A stretch of DNA of 41,702 nucleotides from Emmonsiellopsis sp. PD_33 (GCA_032988165.1 JANTQF010000315.1:1-41702); one strand, 5' to 3'; shown: positions 1 through 12,199, counted from the stretch's first letter. Program-made: numbers and translations. The notes: generated from the letters alone by a model not told the origin.

Positions 1-7
1 GCAGCGT

Positions 8-40
<33 letters not shown>

Positions 41-865
41 GGGGGGTGGGGGGGGGTGGGTGGGGGGGGGGGGGTGGGGGGGGGGGGGGGGGGGGGGGGG
101 GGTTGGGGGGGGGGGGGGGGGGGGGTTAGGTTGTTGGGGAGTTTGCCGGAGATGGATTGGGAGAGGGCGACGGTTGTGTAGCCGACTGTGTTGGCGTGGA
201 GAGGGCGTTAGTTACTGTGGAATGCAGAGGGTTTCCGGTGGCGGAGACGGGGACATGGTTACTCACGCTCGGAGAGGAAGGAGAGGGTGTTTGAGATTTC
301 TGGGTCATTGGGGGTATAGGGGACGTTAAGATCGTAAAACATGATGTGTGTTTATTGCCATCCAGCCCGCCCGTTTGCTTGTTATGGGTATGGCTTCATG
401 CACAGGCGGCAGGGAGTTGTATATCGAAGCTCCGTGTTGATTTGGACTTTTTGATAGACGCAATAGGCGCCTTACATAAGCCGGGATCTCGGAGAATATC
501 TGACCCGATGCCGCGCCCGCTAGTCTATTTTAGTGCCAGGTGGCCCGTGCACAACCGTTTCGCGGGGCTTTTTCTGGGCCACGTGACCTGCGGCGGGCAG
601 CTGTGTGTCGATCCAATCCAGAAGGCCTGACTTGACGGAGGAATCAACCTGGACAAAACAACTTCACCCCCGGCTTTCTCTTGACGGGCTCCCTCTTTTT
701 CTTGGTGACTGTGCCAGAGGGTGCTTCTCCTCTCTACCTTGCCATTTACCCCCTTCCCTCTTATCGCCTCTTTACCACTTTTTTCTCCTCTCCGGCCTCC
801 AGCGCAAACCTGATCTGTGCGGCAGTGTGATTGGGATCTCCCACACACCCTCCTGGCCAGTAACC
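1..865. other. G-rich contig end and upstream region of the CK2 gene
   Basis: Positions 11-125 are almost pure G with a few T, including a run of about 30 G. It is not telomeric: a fungal telomere at a left end would show C-rich CCCTAA repeats on this strand. From about 130 to 865 the DNA is ordinary intergenic sequence with a pyrimidine-rich stretch (about 720-800) just before the CK2 start, typical of a fungal leader. The reading frame of CK2 exon 1 is open upstream to 605 but has no family similarity there, so I read it as leader. I see no gene in this stretch. Confidence 0.6.
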
Positions 866-2131
866 ATGGCGCGTGTCTATGCGGATGTCAACCAGCAGAT
901 GCCCAAGTCGTATTGGGATTACGACAGCGTCAATATCTCCTGGGGCGTGCTGGAAAACTACGAGGTGGTGCGGAAAATTGGTATGTCGGAGGCGCCCGCT
1001 CCCCAAAACCGCTCATAGCGGGGTAGCGCTTCTTCCCCCATGACGAGACAGATTATAAAATCATGGAATATTTGCTAATTGGTTGCCTCGGGGTCGAAAA
1101 CTAAATAGGACGTGGAAAATACTCTGAAGTCTTCGAGGGCATAAACGTCGTCAACTACCAGAAATGCGTCATCAAGGTGCTCAAGCCGGTCAAGAAGAAG
1201 AAGATCAAGAGAGAGATCAAGATCCTGCAGAACCTGTCTGGCGGGCCCAATGTGGTCGCCCTCCTGGATGTCGTGCGCGATAGCCAGAGCAAGACCCCCA
1301 GCTTGGTTTTCGAGTACGTAAACAACACCGATTTTCGAACGCTGTACCCGCGATTTGTCGACTATGATGTGAGATATTACATCTATGAGCTGTTGAAGGC
1401 GCTGGACTTTTGCCATAGCAAAGGCATCATGCATCGCGATGTCAAGCCTCATAACGTCATGATTGATCACGAGCGTCGGAAAGTAGGTCTTGCCTTGATT
1501 TTGCAATCCGGGAATTTGAGATTTTTCTGACATTATCCTTTTTTTTAGCTACGACTTATCGACTGGGGTTTGGCCGAATTTTACCACCAGGGGATGGAAT
1601 ATAACGTCCGTGTCGCATCGCGGTATTTCAAGGGACCGGAGCTGCTGGTTGACTTCCAGGAATACGACTATTCGCTCGACATGTGGTCGTTAGGTGCCAT
1701 GTTTGCCTCGATGATCTTCCGGAAAGAGCCCTTCTTCCACGGCAACAGCAACTCGGACCAGCTTGTTAAAATCGCAAAAGTATTGGGCACCGACGAGCTG
1801 TTTGAATACCTGGATAAATACGACATAGAACTGGACCCTCAGTATGACGAGATCTTGTCGCGGTTCCCGAAGAAGAGCTGGCATTCGTTTGTCACTACTG
1901 AAAACCAACGATTTATCTCCAACGATGCTATAGATTTCCTGGATAAACTACTCAGATATGATCATGCGGTAGGTTAATTGTTAATATCTGACCTTGAGAA
2001 GAGTTTAACTGATTTTCCCCCTTTAGGACCGCCTCACTGCGCAAGAAGCAATGGCTCACCCCTATTTCGCCCCTGTCCGCGCCGCCGCTGGCCAATCTCT
2101 CCAAAACAGCGGCACACCTTCCCACTCTTGA
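866..2131 (+). CDS. cka1: Casein kinase 2 catalytic (alpha) subunit
   Basis: Ser/Thr protein kinase CK2 alpha, a constitutively active, acidophilic kinase of nucleus and cytosol. Exons 866-980, 1109-1482, 1549-1968 and 2027-2131 join to 337 residues, the normal length. Visible motifs: glycine loop IGRGKYSEVF (from residue 38), catalytic Lys61 in VIKVLK, the CK2-specific basic cluster KPVKKKKIKREIK, catalytic loop HRDVKPHN, and DWG in place of DFG, a CK2 hallmark. The activation segment ends in GPELL, also typical of CK2. Introns are GTATGT/GTAGGT type with clean acceptors. The ATG at 866 is the first in frame with the conserved N-terminus (MARVYADVN) and has a good context (accATGg). It lies head-to-tail with valyl-tRNA synthetase. 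Identity is essentially certain; the symbol follows usual fungal naming. Confidence 0.96.
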
Positions 2132-2968
2132 TTCCATTTGCACTCACAATCCTCTCATACTCCAAGCTTTCGGCCTTTCCCCGTGTCCCCCGTTCATATA
2201 CACCCAAACGAAACGCGTCCTCACCCCTTTTCGAATTCTCGTATTCTTCTATCCCGACAGAGCCAAAAGCACTAGGACGGAGGCCTGACGATGGGCTGTT
2301 GATGTTTTGCGACGTTATGACGTATGGCATTTTCCTTGCATGACTATTCGAGAATTACGTGATGAAGATTTGTTTACGGAGCCTGTCATTGTTGATTTTT
2401 TCAGTTTTTTCTTACTATTAGGTTACATAGGTCAGGTATAGTGGTGGGTTCTTTACATGCCTTGTGTTTGCTGCTTTTTTTATTCTTGTGTATTGCAAAT
2501 GCGTAGAGGAGTAATAACAATGATCATGTAAATTCATTTTCTACACTCTTTTTTCTCTTCCATCCATGACCATGTTGCTCAGGCTATCGCTGGAATAGAT
2601 GAGTCTCTGTTCACGTGACATCTAATTGACTCACCCAAAAATCATCGCGACTCGCATCAAAAGCCAAACCCAAAGCCCGAAGCCGCAAAAAAAATCCAGA
2701 GAACCTCTCGACTCTCCGTAAGTTCTCTAAATTACACCTTTCCTCCCCCCGCATGTTTTCTACTTTCCCAGAAGTCCACTAACCACCCTAAATCCAGGAA
2801 TGTTCTAAAACCAACCGGCCTCTCCCCCTCGTTCGAGACTTGCCCTCTCTACCCCTCCACAAAACGCTTCCAAACATACTTTTCCGAAGAATTACAGCGC
2901 GCTCTGCGCGATGGGCAATTGCTCCAACAACACCAAGACAAACCAGATCAAGCTTTTTATTATTTAGA
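2132..2968. other. CK2 3' region and valyl-tRNA synthetase leader
   Basis: The first part is the AT-rich CK2 3' region. A likely 5'-UTR intron runs from the GTAAGT donor at 2718 to an AG at 2797, with a CTAAC branch site at 2778-2782. A second usable acceptor, a pyrimidine-rich stretch ending in TTTAG, lies at 2967, one base before the synthetase ATG. Two upstream AUGs occur: ATG TTC TAA at 2800-2808 and an 18-codon ORF at 2911-2967 that stops one base before the main start. The main reading frame is open from 2792 with no AUG. Confidence 0.6.
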
Positions 2969-5900
2969 ATGGCGTCGAATAACGCGGCGCAGGAAGTTCC
3001 TGGTAAGAAGAGAAAATGGCTGCGCCCCGCGCGCATCATTGCATTGAACTGAACCGCCCCCCCTCTTCGACCCCGCTATGTTTCGAGATTGTGAGGCTAA
3101 TGTGTATATTTGGATCTTTTCTCGTTGCTCTATTAGCTACCGAACTGCCAGCTGCTAGCACCACTGCTACTCCCGTATCCGCTCCCGAGAATGATGCCGT
3201 GAAGAAGGCCGCGATTGGGGGACAGCAGGGTGGGAAGGAGAAGACGGAGAGAGAGCGTATGTTTTTACCTGTTTTTTGGTTATGGATTGGGGTGTTGCAA
3301 CATGTGCTTGCAAGATACATTATAAGGGGTGTTGGCTAATAATGGTTTGGTTATATTTAGTCGAGAAGGAGCGGAAAAAGGCCGAAAAGATGAAGAAATT
3401 CGCCGAGAAGAAAGCCAAAGGCGGCACCGCCGTTACCCCCGCCGCTCCCAAAAACGCAGAGAAGAAACCCAAGATCGAAAAGGAAAAAACCGCGGACGCT
3501 TACGACCCCCTTAAGATCGAAGCCGGCCGATATGAATGGTGGGAGAAGCAGGGCCTTTTCCAGCCTGAGTTTGGCCCAGACGGAAATGTTAAGGAGGCGG
3601 GCAGCTTCGTTATCCCTATCCCTCCCCCTAACGTCACGGGTGATCTCCATATGGGTCACGGCTTGACCAATGCCCTTCAGGATACGATGATACGCTGGCA
3701 GCGCATGAAGGGGAAGACTGTCTTGTGGCTTCCTGGCTATGACCATGCAGGTATTTCAACGCAGAGCGTTGTGGAGAAGATTCTGTATAAGACTGAGAAT
3801 AAGACTCGCCATGATGTCGGTCGGGAGGTCATGACAAATATGATCTGGGACTGGACGCACAAATACCATGATAGCATCACGGACACTCTTAAGCGGTTGG
3901 GTGGTTCGTTCGACTGGACTCGGGAGGCGTTCACCATGGATGCGAATCTGTCTGCTGCCGTGACGGAGACGTTTGTTCGTCTTCACGAGGAGGGAACCAT
4001 CTACCGTGCCAACCGTCTCGTTAACTGGTGTGTGGCTTTGAATACTTCGCTGTCGAATCTCGAGGTGGATAACAAGGATATCGAGGGCCGTACTCTGCTC
4101 GATGTGCCCGGATACCAGAAGAAGGTCGAATTTGGTGTCTTGACTCACTTCCTGTATGAGATTGATGGCACCGATGAGAAGATCCAGGTTGCGACCACTC
4201 GTCCCGAGACAATGCTGGGTGACACTGGTATTGCAGTCCACCCCGACGACGCACGGTATCAGAAATACATCGGCAAATTCGTCAAGCATCCCTTCGTGGA
4301 CAGAAAACTCAAGATTGTCGCTGATGATAAGGTCGATCCCGAGTTCGGTACTGGTGCTGTGAAGATCACACCCGCGCACGACTTCAACGATTTCATCCGC
4401 GGAAAGGATAATGACCTTGAGTTCATCTCTATCATGAACGACGATGGTACTTTCAACGCCAACGCTGGTTCATTCGAGGGAATGAAGCGATTTGACGCCC
4501 GGTACAAGGTCATTGAAGCATTGAAGGAGAAGGGACTTTACGTCAAATGGGAACATAACCCCATGAAAGTACCCCTCTGCAACAAGTCGAACGATGTCAT
4601 CGAACCGATCCTGAAGCCCCAGTGGTGGATGAGCATGAAGAGCCTTGCAGAGCCAGCCATCAAGGCGGTGGAGAGCGGTGAAATCAAGATCCGCCCCGAG
4701 TCAGCTGAGAAGAACTACTACCGCTGGATGAACAACATCAACGACTGGTGTCTATCCCGACAGCTTTGGTGGGGCCATCAAGCTCCGGCCTATTTCGTCC
4801 AGCTTGATGGGGAGAAGAAGGGTGATGATAGTGATGGCAACCTTTGGGTAACTGGCCGTAACGAAGCGGAGGCCCGCAAGAAGGCGGAAGAGAAGTTCCC
4901 TGGAAAACAGTTCAGCCTCAGGAGAGATGAGGACGTGTTGGATACCTGGTTCTCGTCCGGTCTATGGCCATTCTCCACCCTGGGATGGCCCAAGCAGACC
5001 CCTGACTTCGAGAAACTTTACCCTACTTCCGTGCTGGAAACTGGTTGGGATATTCTGTTCTTCTGGGTTGCTAGGATGATCATGCTCGGTCTGAAAATGA
5101 CTGGCAAGGTTCCGTTCACTGAGGTTTACTGCCATTCCTTGATCAGAGATTCGGAGGGACGGAAGATGTCCAAGTCGCTGGGTAACGTCATTAGCCCTCT
5201 GGATGTCATTGAGGGCATCAAGCTGCAGGATTTGCATGACAAACTGAAGCTGGGAAATCTGGCAGAGAAGGAGATTGCTACTGCTACTAGATATCAGAAG
5301 AAGGCTTTCCCCAAGGGTATTCCAGAGTGCGGTACTGATGCTCTGCGCTTTGCTCTTGTTACTTATACCACTGGTGGTAAGTTATATCCCCCAATCATCC
5401 CCACCTGCTGACTACCATCTAACTCTCTCAGGCGGTGACATCAACTTCGATATCCAAGTGATCTACGGCTACCGCCGTTTCTGCAACAAGATCTACCAAG
5501 CAACCAAGTACGTCCTCGGCAAACTAGGCGACGACTTCAAACCCCAAGCCACGGCCTCCAAGACCGGCAAAGAATCCCTCTCCGAGCGCTGGATCCTGCA
5601 CAAATTCAACACAGCCGCCAAGACCGCCAACGAGGCCCTGGAAAGCCGGGAATTCTCTATCGCCGCCTCAACCCTCTACCAATACTGGTACAGCCAGCTC
5701 TGCGACGTCTTCATCGAAAACTCCAAATCCCTCCTCCAGCCCGACGTCTCCGCTGAGGCCCAACAATCCGCCAAGGAAACCCTCTACACCGCGCTCGAGG
5801 GCGCGCTAACCCTCATCCACCCCATCATGCCCTTCGTCACCGAGGAACTCTGGCAACGCCTCCCCCGCCGCCCCGACGACAACACAGCCTCCATCATGAA

Positions 5901-6435
5901 GGCTGCGTATCCAGAATACAACCCAGCCTTCGACGACGTCGCCGCCGAGACCGCTTACGAGCTCATCCTCGCCACCTCCAAGACCATCCGTAGCATCCTC
6001 TCCGAATACGACGTCAAGGAGAAGAGCGACATCAAGATCCAAACCTACGACCCCACCAGCTACAAAACTATCTCCGACGAGGTCACCAGCATCAAGTCGC
6101 TTGGCGGCAAGTACGTCGGCGACATCTCCGTCCTGAGCCCCGAAAACACCACCCCGCCCGCGGGCTGCGTGCTCTCTGTTGTTGGGGCTGAGGCTGCGGT
6201 GTACCTGCAGGTGTCGAATGAGGTGCGGCTGGAGCAGGAGGAGAAGGCCAAGGCTGCGCTGGCCAAGGCCCTCGATGTGGTTAAGAGGCAGCAGGGGATT
6301 ATGGGGTCTGCGGGGTGGAAGGAGAAGGTTAAGGCTGAGGTTCGGGAGATGGAGGAGAAGAAGTTGAGGGATGCGGAGAGTGAGGCGGCGAGGTTGGAGG
6401 AGCATATTAAGGGATTGGAGAGTTTGAAGATTTGA
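2969..6435 (+). CDS. vas1: Valyl-tRNA synthetase (valine--tRNA ligase)
   Basis: Class I aminoacyl-tRNA synthetase that charges tRNA-Val with valine. Exons 2969-3002, 3137-3256, 3361-5376 and 5432-6435 join to 1057 residues, the usual fungal size. The HIGH-type motif is HMGHG near residue 148, preceded by PPPNVTG. The CP1 editing domain follows, with ATTRPETMLGD. KMSKSLGN is near residue 652 and WFSSGLWPF precedes it. After these come the anticodon-binding domain and a C-terminal coiled-coil arm rich in Lys and Glu. The N-terminus is a lysine-rich appendix. In yeast one gene makes both cytosolic and mitochondrial enzymes from alternative starts. Here the frame upstream of ATG 2969 encodes a presequence-like stretch without an AUG (see findings). 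I chose 2969 because it is the only ATG in frame after the last upstream stop. Confidence 0.96.
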
Positions 6436-7089
6436 GGGGGGATTGGATCATGGTAAATCTCAAAAGCCGTGAGGATTATCTTAGTTTTTTTCTTTTTTAT
6501 ATAAAGATAAAGAAAAGAAGGAGGGAAGAGAGAAAAGATTTCAGTTTTAAACTTTATTTAATCCTTATTTTTACGGTGGATCAGACTAGGTGGTTGGAGA
6601 GGTAGTTAGCTGGTGATTCTTTTTTGGTAGAAATTCTGACGCTCTCCCCCCCTTTATAATATTCATATTGGAACGCATTTTTAACTCCCTAGGTACCTAG
6701 GTAACGGCAGATGCTTAATTTGCTAAAGCCAACTGCGGCTACATAGACTGACGACCCCTTTATGCTATTATGGGACTGTTTAGCAGCCACATTCTCAAGA
6801 AACTAATATCTCTCTCCCTTTTATATACTTCGGGATTTTTGTTTCTGGCGAACAGCAATCGGCCCACGCTTAAAGCACTAAAGTTGGTCCCTGCTGAGCG
6901 AGGAACCCCAGGGGACACACCCCACTATACGTTAATATTAATCCGTTATTACATCCCTAGCTTAACCACGGCTGTCTCTATTATCTATACACAGAGGAAA
7001 TAATGTGAAAAAAACTGCCAGAGGGGAGTATCATAGCATCCAATTCCATCCTACCTTCCGCAAAACACCCGCTATTCATAAGTAAAAGT
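6436..7089. other. Intergenic region between convergent gene ends
   Basis: This lies between the 3' ends of the valyl-tRNA synthetase and the SRPK-like kinase. It is AT-rich with T and A runs near 6480-6560 that probably hold the polyadenylation signals of the synthetase. A short palindromic word, taggtacctaggta, is at 6690-6703. The only open frames lack any recognisable family or codon pattern, so I see no gene. Confidence 0.5.
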
Positions 7090-8761
7090 TCAACCTGTCT
7101 TTTCCTCTGAGGATGGCTTGCTCGACTTGAGCCCTCTCATCAACCACTCGTCGAACAGGAGCTCGACAGCTGTTGGCCGATCTTCAGGATTCCATTGCAA
7201 GGCTGTTCGGAGCCAGCGTAAGAATCCCTCTCTGTCTTCTCCAACTACGTTGGCGCTTAAGCCTTCTAGGCTTATGTCGGGGATTGGGGCTAGTTCTTTC
7301 CATTTGCCTATTTTTTAAATTATTGTTAGCGAAGAACGGAATTTTCCGCGGCTTGGCAATGTGAAAAGTAAGTATATATGTATATCGTACCATTTCCGTC
7401 CCAGAAGACAGAGCTCAGTTCACTCCGTCCACGAAATTCCAGGGGCGGAGGCCCAAGGAGCGCTACCATCTCTGCTAGATGAACACGATCGTCAAATATG
7501 CCATCCGGATTTGTACCGTCGAAGAGGGTACGATTGGAGACAAGATCCCATGCCTTTACGAGGAAAATTCAGCATCCATTCCTCAGTAGTAGTTATGCGG
7601 GACATTTTCAATTGCCTGCTATCAAGGGGATTGATTGAAAACACTTACTACCATGGCAACATTCCAAATATCCACTTTGTAGTCCCAGTTCAGCTTCAAA
7701 ATAACCTCGGGGGCTCTGTATACGTTTGGCATAATATCCTCGTTATTCTCCTTGTCGCCAAATCGTGCCTCGCCAAAATCACAAAGAATAGGTAAGCCAC
7801 TGCTAGGTGGGCCGTGTGAGGAGGTATAAATTGTTCGATCTTTGAGAACTTTTCTGGGATATGGTGATTCAATTTGCCCTTTTTCAAAGCTAGCAAGTGC
7901 ATCTGTGTCCGGTGCGGGAAGAAGAAGGTTCTTTAATTGGATATCTTCGATGGGGTTAGCATCCGGTCCTTGAATAGTTAAAGGCAGAAAGAAGAATACC
8001 AGTATGGATGACTTGTGCATTAGAATGCAGGAAATCCAGGGCAATAAGGAGTTGTCTGATACAACGTTTCATGTCCTCGAGAGGCATCTTTTCGCCGGGG
8101 ATCCGCTTCAGAAAGTCACCTGCACTTATTCCTAGTGGTTCGTGAACGAGACAGACATGGCTACCGCAGGGACCATGGATACGGAAATTATCAATGAGTT
8201 TGCGAATGAATCTCTTTCCAACGTGACGTTCCTGGATCGAATTCAAACGTTCGTAGATATCAAGCTCGTGATTCTTGTCTTGCCCCGTTACGTATATCTT
8301 CAACGCAACATACTTCGGGTCCCTGTTTCGTACTACTGTGAGCATGAGAAACGTAAAATGCATAGGGAATAGTCTGCATATACGTACAGTAAATCCCGAC
8401 TAAGCCAGACCGTTGATGTCACTCCATAGCCCAGCTTAGCAAGAATCTGATATCTGTCATTGAGCACTTGCCCTTGCACCACTGGGTAGTATTTCTCAGG
8501 GCAATATGTTGGAAGGGTCTCCTCTTCGATTTCTAATGATGGGTCGATGAGATCAAATCCAGAGTCAGGGAATATCCTTGGTGCGGACACCATGGGCGGC
8601 AAAGACACTATTGCTCGCCGTGGAGTGCATGATATGCCCTGTACGGGCGGTGAAGGGCAAGTTTGTTGAAACTTGCAAATGGGTGAGGAGAGTTTTTTGG
8701 CCGAAGAATGGGGATTGCAAGGAACACGAATATTTCGAGTATACCCGACGGCTCGATTCAT
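7090..8761 (-). CDS. SRPK-like protein kinase
   Basis: Ser/Thr kinase of the fungal SRPK (SR-protein kinase) type. Exons, in transcript order: 8761-8388, 8322-8000, 7944-7649, 7553-7391, 7307-7090; total 457 residues. Motifs: glycine loop GYGVTSTVWL, catalytic Lys near 133 in YVALKIY, HTDIQLKN catalytic loop (Asp about 233; HTD instead of HRD is typical of SRPKs), DFG at 288-290, YRAPEVIL, and VDIWNVAMVAWDL. All key residues are present, so it should be active. The first 70 residues are unconserved. Members of this family are numerous in filamentous fungi and their targets are mostly unknown. The first acceptor must be at 8323/8324 (gaaacAG); the nearer AGs break the frame. The start at 8761 is the first ATG of the open frame but could lie further downstream. 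Confidence 0.88.
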
Positions 8762-9618
8762 CTCTTGGCCAACATTTAACCCGTTTTCGACTGAGTATAT
8801 GAGTTCGGGATAAGGGATTTTCAGGGGTTTGGGGAGGTGGGCTGGAGGAGCGAGGTCTGCCCCCGCTTTTTAGTTAAGCGCGCGCCTAACTGCTAGTTAA
8901 CCAGTTCCCGAATAGTGGCTCTGTCGATCCGTTTTGGGCCCCACCGCGTCTACAACTAACTCTCGAGTTTGCCAGTAGTAGTAACGAACTACTACATATC
9001 TAAAAGCCCCTATTGACGCAAAAATAAAGGAGAGAATGATTCAGCTTCCCCTCAGCAGCGTCAATTTCCTAGCAGGGGAAGGAAAACTTACAAGAAGCCG
9101 TACAAGGCCCTCCACAATCTGGACATCCTCGCCCAGCTACTCTGGTTGCTGCTCAGTTAAAATGTCATGGTCATATGTTTTGGCCTGATCAAAACCCAGT
9201 ATTACGACCCTCTCCTAAACCCCTAAAACAACCATAAAATTCCGTACTTTAAGGTCATTAGGCATAACAATTCCGATATTGAGAGGGATGTTTCAATTGA
9301 TAGAGGCTTTTCAGGAAGGCAGATACTTCGTAAGCGGTTACATGAATTATTCAATTCGATCTGCTTCTGAGGCATGGTTGTCGGCAGCCATGCACGGCTC
9401 CCCGCAGGAAAGATTGATATTGAGGCGCGAGAGAACCGAGACTATTTCAGGTTTAACCAACTGCTAGTTACCTATTTAGGCAATGAAAGATGTTACAACT
9501 TTCTGGATTAATTTGACAGCGTGCAATTTGCTACCCATCGACCATGGTGATCAAAGCAGGCGTGGCAAAACGCATCAATTTCTAAGTTCGGTAATACATC
9601 TAGATCTAGTTTAGTGGC
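8762..9618. other. SRPK-like kinase upstream region
   Basis: Upstream region of the minus-strand kinase and 3' flank of the F-box gene. It holds a perfect 8-bp inverted repeat at 8975-8995 (loop AACGA). A near-palindrome around GCGCGCGCC lies at 8874-8891, and a 12-base word aactgctagtta occurs near both 8887 and 9460. No convincing coding sequence is seen; the plus-strand frame at 9279-9467 matches nothing I know. Confidence 0.4.
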
Positions 9619-11412
9619 TCAATTCTCAGGCACAGGGGAACATCCTATGAGTTCATCCACCGCTCGCTGGTACATGAATAACCGATCACTACTATTCTCG
9701 TAATCCGACGAGTTCTTTTTCCTGACATGCTCACGTACATAATCGGTCAATTTTGCGGTTCGAACGTCATCCACGTGGCCATTTGCAAAAACAATCATAT
9801 CACCCGAGCAATAGGATAGAGAGGGAAACCGTCGGTACAGAATCCGTAGGATCGTTTTGCTTGTGTCAATGAGGCTCTCCTGCGACGGATATGGGCTGGG
9901 AAAAGAGATGGATATGGAGACGCCAAAATGCCTCAGGCGTGGCAGTAAAAGCTCCGGCGGTGCCGCATCCAGTCTTTGTAGATGTTTTATATCAATATTT
10001 CCGTCAAGAGTTAAATGTGTCAAATGAGGGCAGTGACGAGCGAATGATAGGAAGGACTCGTGAGACAAATTTGACGCTTGGAACGGAAGCATGAGTCTCT
10101 CCAGGTGGATGAGATTGGAAGATAGCGCCTCCACAAACTCGTCTGTCACGCCGGGATCGAGCAGTTCTCGGACAACCAACTGCAAGTTGCGGACCAGAGG
10201 ACATCGGGCCGCCAGTAATAAAATCGTACTACTTGTAACGTGCACTTCTCCAGGACAGCTTATAATAATCTGTTTGGCCCGCGTAAAGAGGGATATGGTA
10301 TCATCAAGTACGAGCGGATCCCCGTGTTTAGCCTCGATTTGGATATAAATTTGTTCAAGATGGGTAAGCATGGGAAGCAATATCTGAAATGCTGGATAGG
10401 ATATCTTTGTCTCGAGGCAACGCAAGCTTGAGAAAATACGAAGTCCGGGGGTTTCTCTTTGAAATGCTTTAATCGCTTCGAGTTGCACCACCAATGGTCT
10501 GGCGAGCTGAAGCACCTCCAAGCCGGGACGACCAAAAAGGTACTCTACCACGGAATTTGACCAGCTTGCCTCCCACCACCGAGGAAGGAGATGTAGGTGG
10601 GTAATGGATGGTTTATCCTTTAAAAAGCCAAGAAGGGTATCTGCTGTCCAAGCCTCATCGACATGCGGAGGTCTCCAATCGCCCGTGTAGGAAAATGCTT
10701 TGAGCCTCGGGGCCTCTGTCTGTGAATGTATTAGCTCTAGTTACCTGAACAAGATCTCCTGCTTTTGGAATCTTTACCATACTTACCTTTATCTGCTCTA
10801 GAAACCAAGATGAGTGACATCCGCGATGTATCTCCAGCGACGTTAAATTCGGCTGCAAAAACTGAACCAAGTTTTCATCCCCTGTAAACGAACTAGGGTT
10901 CAGTATGGCGGATTTGAGCCCGGGGAATTTGAAGTTTATTCGTTTCATCATAGTGAAAAGTCCCCCAGGGGGCTGGCGATGTTTAGTCCGGTTAGATTCC
11001 GCAAGAGACAGATATCGGATCTTTCTTGTGTACCTTTTTGTTTTTGTGAAGTAAAATGTTACCATTACATGAAAGGATAATTAATCACGTTCAGTCGACA
11101 AGCCCCTGCCTCACTCACCAATCTCTTCGACGCTGGGATAGGCGTGCCAACATTTTCATAACTGCCAGTCGTTCGCCAATGTTTTGCGATTCACGATAGG
11201 ACGATTGCCAGATCCACTATACTCATTAGTTACGGGCGGGAGATTTCAGGTATATGAGCGCCATTAGGCCAGGGAAATGCACTTGGACGTACATTGGTGG
11301 CCTCCTCCGCCCAGAGATGGTTAACTTGGGCGGCGGCAAATAAAGCGTTGGGGTCCGCATGTCTCAATATCTCAGACACTATCTCAGGTACATTTACCAC
11401 CATAGAAGTCAT
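9619..11412 (-). CDS. F-box protein with LRR-like C-terminal region
   Basis: Probable substrate-recognition subunit of an SCF ubiquitin ligase. Exons, in transcript order: 11412-11293, 11216-11119, 11033-10787, 10719-9619; 521 residues. Residues about 6-50 (VPEIVSEILRHADPNALFAA, then NHLWAEEA) fit the F-box pattern LPxEIxxxIL...L.....V...W. The rest repeats the pattern of leucine-rich fungal F-box proteins: LTSLEIHRGC, ITHLHLLPR, LEVLQLARP, LTHLEQIYI, LIHLERLMLP, LTHLTLDGN. All three introns have GT-AG ends and the frame is kept across each. These proteins are lineage-specific and fast-evolving in ascomycetes, so the substrate cannot be guessed. Confidence 0.8.
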
Positions 11413-12199
11413 CGAAACGAGCGGGCCAGGCGAAAGAAAAGAGCTTTGTTGAAAGCGTACTGAAGCTGGAGAGATGATAAGGGTATGTCGTCTTGATGGA
11501 GAGTTTAGGCGTCAAGTTCCAAGGCCAGATACTGCCCAGATACTAGCTTCGTTGTGGGTGGGGGGTTTAGCGCCATAGGAGTACATACCGCCTCATTTAG
11601 ACAGTTCAAACAGAATAAACGTTATGAAAACATAGGCAGTACACTTTGGGATCTATCAAGAATTGTATTAATATGGCAACTTTTAAATGGGCTTAAATGA
11701 TGAAAACAGAGCGTGCGAGGAATAAGTGACCCCGGCAGTAAGGTGAACCATTTGTCGTCAAACAGAGCCACTTTAACTCGAAAAATTAGCCAGGGACTGG
11801 TAAACCCTCATCCTTCATGATCTGCTAATCACACGACCTACTTCCTCCTTTTTTAATTTCTGCCTCATGGAACCCCGGGGGTCCAAACGAACAACAATGT
11901 AAAGCCCCAAGGCAATACGCCCAGTAAATCCCTTCTGTACGGAAAGATTCCCTTCTCAATCAGATTTGACAACCCCTTTAACATATGATGATCTTTAAAA
12001 GGGCCGACATTATTTAGTAATGGGTTGGAGGGGTGTAACAAAATGAAAACTGGGGGGGGGGGGGGTGTTGCCGGTTGAGGGACTGATATCTGTTGCTGGG
12101 GTGGAAACGCGTAAATGGATTGGTTGGGGTGATGACCTGCATTTCGCTTCTGTTGCGTTGTTGATGTGACTTGTGTCTGTTGTTGACATTGCTCTCCCT
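11413..12199. other. Upstream region of the F-box gene, no gene seen
   Basis: Non-coding by inspection. It includes a 14-base G run at 12052-12065 and AT-rich stretches. The plus-strand open frame that begins at 12171 is the shadow of the decayed minus-strand frame described next. Confidence 0.4.

Noticed and set aside
1..125. Telomere at the left end
   Set aside because: The strand polarity is wrong and there is no TTAGGG/CCCTAA repeat.
1..329. Gly-rich 107-residue ORF at the left end
   Set aside because: It is only the translation of the G homopolymer.
3756..4379. A 207-residue minus-strand ORF inside valyl-tRNA synthetase
   Set aside because: Antisense of a strongly conserved exon; no independent support.
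5806..6405. A 199-residue minus-strand ORF inside valyl-tRNA synthetase
   Set aside because: Leu/Asp/Gly-rich antisense shadow caused by the GC-rich codon use of the synthetase exon.
8322..8388. A frameshift in the SRPK-like kinase at the first intron
   Set aside because: The obvious acceptor CACAG at 8336 breaks the frame, but the AG at 8323/8324 restores it and gives the expected DLLDPKYVALK, so the gene is intact.
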